DNA of 10,796 bases, from the NCBI GenBank assembly GCA_964473715.1, contig CAYYQC010000031.1:1-10796 (forward strand). Direction: 5' to 3'. Position 1 is the stretch's first letter, and the number at the start of each line of letters is the position of its first letter. Positions 6,054 through 10,796 of the stretch are shown here, in pieces. The notes under the pieces are model-generated. The model had not been told where the DNA came from, ran no database searches, and saw nothing but the letters and a program-made list of their open reading frames with translations. Source of the stretch: 2-12-FULL-41-16 sp964473715. Its GTDB lineage: Bacteria > Patescibacteriota > Patescibacteriia > Magasanikbacterales > UBA922. The translations under genes were made by a program, and so were the position numbers.

Positions 6054-9000
6054 ATGGCTGATTTTGTTCATCTCCACGTCCACTCGCATTATTCGCTTTT
6101 GAACGGCTTACCTAAGGTAAAAGCCTTGGTTAAGACTGCTAAAAAACAGGGTTTTAAGGCCATTGCTCTGACTGACTACGGGTCAATGTATGGAGCCATT
6201 GAATTTTATCAGGCTTGTTTGGCTGAAGAAATTAAACCGATTATTGGATTTGAAGCTTTTTTAGTTCCCGTTGGCCGTACTCGTTTTGATAAAGATCCAT
6301 CGCAAGATGGAGCAGTTTCTAATATTATTTTGCTCGCGGAAAATTATCAGGGCTATCGAAATTTAATGTTGTTGTCGTCAGCCGGACATTTGGAGGGATT
6401 TTTTAATGAAAAACCTCGGGTTGATTTGGAACTATTACAAAAATATCATGAAGGTATTATTGCCTTATCTGGCCCTGTGGAAGGTAGAGTTCCGGCTTTG
6501 ATTTTAAAAGGGGATTATGATGGTGCTAAGGCTGCTGCAATTGAATTAAATACAATTTTTGGACAAGATAATTTTTATTTAGAAATTGAAGATCATCCGG
6601 CTATTCCGGGACAATTGGAAGCAAATACTAAATTAATTCAAATTTCCAAAGAAACTGGAATTCCATTAGTAGCGACACGCGACGTGCATTATTTAAAACC
6701 AGATGACGCGGAAGCGCAGGATATTTTGCGTTGTATTTCAAAGGGTTGGAAGGTAAATCAATCAAATCGCGAAGATTATCGGCAAGTGGACAGATCTTTA
6801 AATGTACCTGATGATATTGCTTCACGGTTTCGTCATGTGCCCGAAGCAATTAGTAATACGGTAAAAATTGCCGAACGGATTGATGTCAAAATCCCCCTTA
6901 ACGTGTGGCATTTTGCACCAGTTGATATTCCACCAGGTAAAACCGTGGATGAAATGCTCGCCGAAGAGGCTTTTTCGCGGGTGACCATGTATTATCCCGA
7001 ACTCACTCCGCAACTCAAAGAGCGGTTGGAGTATGAATTGGGAATTATTAAAACCAAAGGCTACTCACCATATTTTATTTGTGTGGCTGATTTTGTGCGT
7101 TACGCCAAAGCGCACGGTATTGTGGAATCGACTCGTGGTTCAGCGGCTGGTTCGTTGGTTTCATTTGTCATGGGAATTACGACCGTGGATCCAATGCGGT
7201 TTAATTTGCCGTTTGAACGGTTTTTAAATCCATTTCGTCCGTCTGCGCCAGATATTGATACTGACTTTGCTGATGATCGTCGTGATGAGATGATTGAGTA
7301 TGTAACCAAAAAATATGGGGCCGATAAAGTGGCTCAAATTATTACTTTTGGAACCATGGCGGCGCGGGCCAGTGTGCGCGATGTGGGCCGGGCTCTAGGT
7401 TTTCCGTATTCTTTTTGTGATCAGGTATCAAAATTAATTCCCCAAGGCGCTCAAGGCATGCCGATGACTTTGGAGCGGGCACTGATAGAAGAGCCAGATT
7501 TAAAAAAGATTTACGATACTAATGCTGATGTAAAACGCTTGATGGATTTGGCGCAAAAAGTAGAAGGTTGTGCGCGTCATACTTCCATTCATGCGGCGGG
7601 TGTGGTAATTGCGCCAACTACTCTTACCGATTTTTCACCAGTGCAATACGAAGTTGGTGGTACACGTTTGACCACTCAGTACGAAATGCATGCCGTAGAA
7701 ACTGCTGGTGTTTTAAAAAATGACTTTTTGGGAATTCGTAACTTGGCGATTTTAGGAAACGCAGTGGAATTTGTAAAGAAAACCACGGGCGATGCCGTGG
7801 ACATTTATAATTTACCACTGGATGATAAAAAAGTGTACGAAATGTTGGCGCGCGGTGAAACCATGGGTGTGTTTCAACTGGGTGGTTCAGGTATGACGCG
7901 CTGGCTCAAAGAACTGAAACCCAACCGAATTGAAGATATTATGGCCATGGTGGCGTTGTATCGTCCTGGTCCAATGGAATCTATCCCAGAATATATTCAC
8001 CGCAAATATAATCCTGACGCAGTAAAATATTTGGATCCACGTTTAGAAAAGATTTTGCATGCCTCATATGGTTTGCTGGTGTATCAAGACGACGTAATGT
8101 TGACGGCCATTGAATTGGCCGGTTATGATTGGATGGAAGCGGATAAATTTCGCAAGGCCATGGGTAAGAAAATTCCCGAAGAAATGGCGAAACAAAAAAT
8201 TCAATTTTACGATGGTTGTCAAAAAGTAGGAAATGTTAAAAAAGATATTGTTGATGAATTGTGGCGCGCCATTGAACCGTTTGCGGCGTACGGGTTTAAT
8301 AAGGCGCACGCGGCCAGTTATGGTATTGTGGCCTATCAAACCGCCTTCATGAAAGCCCATTATCCGGTGCAATTTATGACCGCGATTTTGCAGGCCGAAG
8401 CCAGTGATTTAGATAAAGTGGCGGAAATTGTGCACGAATGTAAACGCATGGGCATTGAAGTGTTGCCGCCAGATGTGAATGAAAGTTTCAAATCATTTGC
8501 CATGGTTTCTAAACCAGGTGAGCAGGGTCGCATTCGGTTTGGCTTGAACGCGATTAAAAATGTCGGTGAACATATTTGTGAAGAAATATATCGAGAGCGT
8601 AAAGAAAATGGACAATATAAAAATTTAGAAGATTTTCTCAAACGTATTCAAGATAAGGATTTAAATAAAAAATCAATTGAAAGTTTGGCCGTGGTGGGTG
8701 CCTTGGATGGTTTTGGTTATGATCGGGCGGCTTTGGTGGCCAACATTGAAGGAATTTTAAATTTTGCGCGCGCTACGCGTGAACAAGATACCAAACAAGA
8801 TTCTTTATTTGCGGCGGCTGGAATTTCTTTTAATGATACATTGACTATTAAGCCTACTCCACCGGCTACTTTGGAGCAGAAATTTACTTGGGAAAAAGAT
8901 TTATTGGGATTGTATTTATCAGCACATCCACTTGATCCATTTTTGCCCTATTTTAAAAAATTTGTGACCCCAATTGCCGAAGTAGAAATTGCGCCGCGTG

Positions 9001-9542
9001 ATGGTTGGGTAATTTGTGTAGGTGTGGTAGAAAGTGTCATGAAAAAAATTACCAAAAAAGGGGATATCATGTTATTTGTGGCTCTCCAAGATATGTCGGC
9101 GCGGATTGAAATGTTAGTGTTCCCCAAGACTTACCAGCGGACAAAGGACTTGTGGGTGGAACGCGCGCCAGTGGCCGTGGTGGGTAAAACTCCAAAAGAA
9201 GAAGGGGATAATAAAATTTTTGTGGAAAATGCGTATTACTTGCAAAAAGAAAATGCCGCTGATTTGGCGCGTCAATTATCGCTTAGTCAACCAACCAAAG
9301 CGTACACGGCCGAACCAACTGGTCCGGAACAGTATGTGCGGTTGCATTTGACCGCCGAAGAAATGAAAGATAAGGCGCCAGTGATTAAAGAAATTTTAGC
9401 CACAAATCCCGGTTCATTTTCTGTATACTTGCAAGTAGGAAACGGAGTGGTGAAAGCGGGGAATGGTTTAGATTGGAACGATGCGGTAAAAGAAAAATTT
9501 GAAGCTCTGCTGGGTACTGATAATGTGGAAGTACAGGCTTAG
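6054..9542 (+). CDS. dnaE: DNA polymerase III alpha subunit (replicative polymerase)
   Basis: This 1162-aa protein (E. coli DnaE is 1160) is the catalytic subunit of the replicative polymerase. An N-terminal PHP domain spans about 1-280 (FVHLHVHSHYSLLNG). The palm aspartates are visible as PDIDTDF (D400, D402) and KNDFLGIRNL (D557), matching E. coli D401, D403 and D555. Fingers follow (GRVFQLG-like GVFQLGGSGM; ALYRPGPMESIPEYIHRK; YGFNKAHAASYG). Helix-hairpin-helix elements lie at about 835-900. QDSLF (915-919) fits the beta-clamp-binding consensus at the expected place. An OB fold spans about 984-1065, then a C-terminal domain. The PHP domain lacks several metal ligands: TDYG at 40-43 instead of TDHG, N90 where His is usual, and P141 in SGPVEG where Cys is usual. 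H8, H10, D41, E67, H181, D210 and H212 remain. This suggests an inactive PHP exonuclease. The start is fixed by the motif position. A promoter ends 9 nt upstream, so the mRNA is probably leaderless. Confidence 0.98.
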   Translation: MADFVHLHVHSHYSLLNGLPKVKALVKTAKKQGFKAIALTDYGSMYGAIEFYQACLAEEIKPIIGFEAFLVPVGRTRFDKDPSQDGAVSNIILLAENYQGYRNLMLLSSAGHLEGFFNEKPRVDLELLQKYHEGIIALSGPVEGRVPALILKGDYDGAKAAAIELNTIFGQDNFYLEIEDHPAIPGQLEANTKLIQISKETGIPLVATRDVHYLKPDDAEAQDILRCISKGWKVNQSNREDYRQVDRSLNVPDDIASRFRHVPEAISNTVKIAERIDVKIPLNVWHFAPVDIPPGKTVDEMLAEEAFSRVTMYYPELTPQLKERLEYELGIIKTKGYSPYFICVADFVRYAKAHGIVESTRGSAAGSLVSFVMGITTVDPMRFNLPFERFLNPFRPSAPDIDTDFADDRRDEMIEYVTKKYGADKVAQIITFGTMAARASVRDVGRALGFPYSFCDQVSKLIPQGAQGMPMTLERALIEEPDLKKIYDTNADVKRLMDLAQKVEGCARHTSIHAAGVVIAPTTLTDFSPVQYEVGGTRLTTQYEMHAVETAGVLKNDFLGIRNLAILGNAVEFVKKTTGDAVDIYNLPLDDKKVYEMLARGETMGVFQLGGSGMTRWLKELKPNRIEDIMAMVALYRPGPMESIPEYIHRKYNPDAVKYLDPRLEKILHASYGLLVYQDDVMLTAIELAGYDWMEADKFRKAMGKKIPEEMAKQKIQFYDGCQKVGNVKKDIVDELWRAIEPFAAYGFNKAHAASYGIVAYQTAFMKAHYPVQFMTAILQAEASDLDKVAEIVHECKRMGIEVLPPDVNESFKSFAMVSKPGEQGRIRFGLNAIKNVGEHICEEIYRERKENGQYKNLEDFLKRIQDKDLNKKSIESLAVVGALDGFGYDRAALVANIEGILNFARATREQDTKQDSLFAAAGISFNDTLTIKPTPPATLEQKFTWEKDLLGLYLSAHPLDPFLPYFKKFVTPIAEVEIAPRDGWVICVGVVESVMKKITKKGDIMLFVALQDMSARIEMLVFPKTYQRTKDLWVERAPVAVVGKTPKEEGDNKIFVENAYYLQKENAADLARQLSLSQPTKAYTAEPTGPEQYVRLHLTAEEMKDKAPVIKEILATNPGSFSVYLQVGNGVVKAGNGLDWNDAVKEKFEALLGTDNVEVQA

Positions 9543-9573
9543 GATATCCACATTTTATACACCTTTTTTACTC

Positions 9574-9601
9574 TCGACAATAAAATTTAAATTGATATAG
9601 T
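9574..9601 (+). promoter_or_regulatory. Possible promoter of the PemK/MazF-like gene
   Basis: TCGACA (9574-9579) lies 16 bp before TATAGT (9596-9601), which is preceded by an extended -10 dinucleotide TG (9593-9594). Transcription would start near 9608, giving a leader of about 78 nt before the ATG at 9686. The -10 sits inside a 12-bp perfect inverted repeat (9589-9615). This is a moderate prediction, since the same repeat may simply be the dnaE terminator. Confidence 0.35.
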
Positions 9602-9616
9602 AACTATATCAATTTT
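9589..9616. repeat. 12-bp perfect inverted repeat: operator or AT-rich terminator
   Basis: AAATTGATATAG (9589-9600) and CTATATCAATTT (9604-9615) are perfectly complementary around a 3-nt TAA. Two roles fit. As RNA it is a hairpin ending in four T, 47 nt after the dnaE stop, and so a weak dnaE terminator; only 3 of 12 pairs are G-C or adjacent to one. As DNA it is a symmetrical site over the possible -10 of the toxin gene, the usual place for a toxin-antitoxin or repressor operator. The sequence alone does not decide. Confidence 0.6.
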
Positions 9617-9675
9617 CTTCGTCCACCAAGAATTTGAAAGATCGTAAATTATTTTCGATTTGTTTTAGTATTATT

Positions 9676-9680
9676 GGAGA
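9676..9680 (+). promoter_or_regulatory. Shine-Dalgarno sequence of the PemK/MazF-like gene
   Basis: GGAGA lies 5 nt before the ATG at 9686. It decides the start: a TTG at 9674 in the same frame would place the SD inside the coding sequence. No other gene in this window has a comparable SD. Confidence 0.75.
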
Positions 9681-9685
9681 AAGTT

Positions 9686-10072
9686 ATGCAACCTTATGAA
9701 AAGGACTTTTTGTCGTGGCACCTGGAAAAATCTAAAATTGAAAACAGTACATTTAGACCACTTTTTAAAGAAAGACAAATATGGTGGTGTTCAATTGGTT
9801 TGAATGTTGGTGTTGAGGAGGATGGAAAAGGTCTAGATTTTCTTAGACCAGTTTTGATAATTAAGAAATTCAATCAATTAATGTTTTGGGGTATTCCCAT
9901 TTCTTCAAAAAATAAAATTGGACCATATTATTACCATTTTCAATTTGGACAAGACACCGCATTATTATCTCAGCTTCGAGTATATGATTCACGCCGTTTA
10001 TATAAAATGATGCGTATTGTCGAGGTAGCAGATTTTGTGAATATCCAAAAAGCAGTCAGAAATTTATTCTGA
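9686..10072 (+). CDS. PemK/MazF-family toxin-like protein (predicted endoribonuclease), no adjacent antitoxin gene
   Basis: This 128-aa protein fits the PemK/MazF fold, whose members are sequence-specific RNA endonucleases usually held inactive by a co-encoded antitoxin. ERQIWWCSIGLNVGVEEDGK (29-48) corresponds to the first strand and S1-S2 loop, RPVLIIKKF (54-62) to the RPVLVI motif with the catalytic-type arginine (R54), and FWGIPISS (67-74) to the strand carrying the Thr/Ser catalytic residue (probably S73). LLSQLRVYDSRRL (93-105) matches the LLxQxRxxDxxRL motif. A 30-residue N-terminal extension precedes the core. No antitoxin gene is visible: the 143 nt upstream hold no plausible gene, and the next gene downstream faces the other way. 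The coding region is more AT-rich than dnaE and has the window's only good SD, both hints of transfer. Its stop codon lies inside the terminator stem, and a convergent candidate RNA overlaps its 3' end. Confidence 0.85.
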   Translation: MQPYEKDFLSWHLEKSKIENSTFRPLFKERQIWWCSIGLNVGVEEDGKGLDFLRPVLIIKKFNQLMFWGIPISSKNKIGPYYYHFQFGQDTALLSQLRVYDSRRLYKMMRIVEVADFVNIQKAVRNLF

Positions 10073-10165
10073 CTGCTTTTCTTAGAGTCTGCTGTCTACT
10101 TAATAGACACCCTACAAACTCGTAGTCCATCATTTTGATGGGGTCTGTAACTGTAACTACAAAGT
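10047..10165 (-). ncRNA. Candidate structured small RNA convergent with the toxin gene
   Basis: A strong minus-strand promoter (10200-10172) predicts transcription from about 10165 leftward, ending at the bidirectional terminator near 10047: about 119 nt with no convincing protein gene. The RNA can fold into separate stems: CCATCA/TGATGG around AAA (10141-10127); a composite stem GAGTTTG (10121-10115) with CAGACTC (10091-10085, one G-U pair), enclosing TGTCTA/TAGACA around TTAAG (10109-10093); and the 14-bp terminator. I do not recognise it as tRNA, 6S, SRP, tmRNA or RNase P RNA. Its 3' end is antisense to the last 25 nt of the PemK/MazF-like coding sequence. Promoter, length, stems and terminator are seen in the sequence; existence as a transcript and any role are inferred. 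Confidence 0.45.
10048..10080. terminator. Strong bidirectional terminator overlapping the toxin stop codon
   Basis: AAAAGCAGTCAGAA (10048-10061) and TTCTGACTGCTTTT (10067-10080) form a perfect 14-bp stem around a 5-nt ATTTA loop. On the plus strand it ends in TTTT then CTT; on the minus strand it ends in five T (10051-10047). It can stop transcription from both directions. The last codons and TGA stop (10070-10072) of the PemK/MazF-like gene lie within it. Confidence 0.9.
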
Positions 10166-10171
10166 AGTTTA

Positions 10172-10200
10172 ACTATAATATAAGAAATTGTTCTTGTCAA
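10172..10200 (-). promoter_or_regulatory. Strong leftward promoter with no protein gene behind it
   Basis: Read on the minus strand, TTGACA (10200-10195, perfect -35) is followed by exactly 17 bp and TATAGT (10177-10172, 5/6 to TATAAT). It is the best sigma70-type match in the window. It lies just beyond the stop of the minus-strand 146-aa gene and points into the intergenic stretch toward the PemK/MazF-like gene, where the only apparent product is a short RNA. Confidence 0.7.
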
Positions 10201-10207
10201 TACCTTA

Positions 10208-10648
10208 TTAATATTGGTATTCTGAAATTACGTATTGAAAACGTGGAGTAGAAGAAGAAAGCTCGGCGAGTCTAATGTGAACTTCAAAATTTTTATTCAA
10301 AAAATAAGCAAATTCGCCATTGTACTCAGGTGACATGTCTTGTTTAAATTCTTGTTTTTCCAAAAATTCTGTTATTGGTGGTAAAGCAGCTTCTGGCGCT
10401 GTGTCGCTGAAAATATTTATTTCCTGAGTGGATGGTTTTACGCCATCTCCGCCAGAGTAATAATAACGTGGTGGTTTGGTTGGTTCAGGAAGTGACATGT
10501 CTTTAATATAGTCTGGGTGGAATAGAATAAAATAACTCAGACTATTCTTCTTCATGTGCACGTCTTCTTGAAGCCAGAGGTAACCTGTATACAGTCCCAA
10601 AGCAATTACCAAAATAATTATTCCACTAAGTAAAATCTTTTTCCTCAT
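10208..10648 (-). CDS. Unrecognised 146-aa membrane-anchored protein downstream of tsaD
   Basis: I do not recognise this family. The protein begins MRKKILLSGIIILVIALGLY, a positively charged start followed by one hydrophobic helix (about 5-24) that may be a signal anchor or an uncleaved signal peptide. The rest (about 120 residues) would lie outside the membrane: a Pro/Tyr-rich stretch (LPEPTKPPRYYYSGGDG), then a small mixed domain with FLEKQEFKQD and a strand-rich end (AYFLNKNFEVHIRLAEL; FQYVISEYQY). The pattern suits a small extracytoplasmic domain. The reading frame is open further upstream to 10744, but that part overlaps the tsaD 3' end in another frame. The ATG at 10648, 4 nt after the tsaD stop and directly before the membrane helix, is the natural start. 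No SD is visible. It is probably co-transcribed with tsaD. Confidence 0.8.
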   Translation of the reverse strand: MRKKILLSGIIILVIALGLYTGYLWLQEDVHMKKNSLSYFILFHPDYIKDMSLPEPTKPPRYYYSGGDGVKPSTQEINIFSDTAPEAALPPITEFLEKQEFKQDMSPEYNGEFAYFLNKNFEVHIRLAELSSSTPRFQYVISEYQY

Positions 10649-10652
10649 AGTA

Positions 10653-10796
10653 TTAAAGATACGCTTCCCAACTTGGGTCAGCTTGAATTTCTGGCCACGA
10701 AGTAAAGTTGTGGTTTTGAGCATGGAAATATCCGGCAGCAGCAATCATGGCACCATTATCCATGGCGTATTTTGGTTCTGGGGTCAGGAAAGTTGC
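10653..10796 (-). CDS. tsaD: tRNA N6-adenosine threonylcarbamoyltransferase TsaD, C-terminal end (cut by window edge)
   Basis: Only the last 47 codons and the stop are present, entering from the right edge. The fragment contains PEPKYAMDNGAMIAAAGYFH, matching the conserved TsaD/Kae1/Qri7 segment whose Asp (D13 of the fragment) is a metal ligand of the catalytic site. It then ends with a short tail (FTSWPEIQADPSWEAYL). TsaD transfers the threonylcarbamoyl group to A37 of ANN-decoding tRNAs (t6A) together with TsaB and TsaE. The family is universal, so this is probably a functional core gene. It lies upstream of the 146-aa membrane protein gene with a 4-nt gap, the same tight packing seen in the rseP operon. 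Confidence 0.9.
   Translation of the reverse strand, partial: ATFLTPEPKYAMDNGAMIAAAGYFHAQNHNFTSWPEIQADPSWEAYL

Noticed and set aside
7033..8641. Several 60-100 codon reading frames on both strands within dnaE
   Set aside because: All lie in alternative frames of a clearly intact dnaE and show no recognisable domain.
487..9542. Alternative genetic code with TGA as glycine
   Set aside because: The long core genes contain no in-frame TGA and encode conserved glycines with GGN, and TGA ends the PemK/MazF-like gene at the expected length.
10056..10133. 25-codon minus-strand reading frame inside the candidate RNA (starts MMDYEFVG)
   Set aside because: It has no SD, and its end merely mirrors the terminator inverted repeat, so it resembles the toxin C-terminus by symmetry. 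Its length is within chance. It remains possible if the transcript proves real.
9543..10165. Type III toxin-antitoxin (ToxIN-like) system
   Set aside because: Type III systems have tandem RNA repeats upstream of the toxin on the same strand, with a leaky terminator between. Here there are no tandem repeats and the candidate RNA is downstream and convergent.
10174..10179. Perfect plus-strand TATAAT suggesting a rightward promoter
   Set aside because: There is no good -35 at 16-18 bp, and it would read only antisense into the 146-aa gene. It overlaps the much better leftward promoter in an A/T-rich stretch.
10081..10207. tRNA or other standard RNA gene in the spacer
   Set aside because: No cloverleaf, T-arm GGTTCRA-type motif or acceptor pairing is visible on either strand, and no 6S, SRP, tmRNA or RNase P signature is recognised.

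Overview
The window looks like chromosomal DNA from a small-genome bacterium, most likely of the Candidate Phyla Radiation (Patescibacteria). This is an inference from moderate-to-low GC, SD-poor and very tightly packed genes, and short uncharacterised proteins between core genes. No tree or search could be run. The code is standard: TGA is a stop, and the long core genes (rseP, pheS, pheT, dnaE) contain no in-frame TGA. This argues against the TGA=Gly lineages (SR1/Gracilibacteria).

Layout. Positions 1-378 (minus) hold the first 126 codons of a LemA-family membrane protein that runs off the left edge. A 108-bp divergent region with a perfect palindrome separates it from a plus-strand operon: rseP (site-2 intramembrane protease, 487-1650), an unrecognised 154-aa protein (1655-2119), pheS (2124-3158) and pheT (3160-5607). 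The gene spacers are 4, 4 and 1 nt and there is no Shine-Dalgarno sequence, which suggests translational coupling. A 108-aa single-pass membrane protein (5649-5975) follows, with its own extended -10 promoter, and ends at an intrinsic terminator. A near-consensus promoter immediately behind that terminator drives dnaE (6054-9542, replicative DNA polymerase III alpha). Its predicted transcription start lies only 2-3 nt before the ATG, so the mRNA is probably leaderless.

The right end is more accessory in character. A 143-bp spacer carries a 12-bp perfect inverted repeat lying over a possible promoter. It leads to a PemK/MazF-like toxin gene (9686-10072) that has the only clear SD sequence in the window and no adjacent antitoxin gene. 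The toxin stop codon lies inside a 14-bp terminator hairpin. Facing it is a strong minus-strand promoter (TTGACA-N17-TATAGT) just past the end of the next gene. It has no convincing protein gene downstream and points into a structured stretch of about 119 nt that ends at the same hairpin. This is a candidate small RNA, convergent with and overlapping the toxin mRNA. Beyond it on the minus strand are an unrecognised 146-aa membrane-anchored protein (10208-10648) and, 4 nt upstream of it, the C-terminal 47 codons of tsaD, which runs off the right edge.

Functionally, most of the window is housekeeping: envelope proteolysis (RseP), Phe-tRNA charging (PheST), replication (DnaE) and tRNA t6A modification (TsaD). 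The most notable part is 9574-10200: the orphan toxin, its palindromic promoter region and the convergent candidate RNA. DnaE also has a PHP domain that lacks three of the usual metal ligands.
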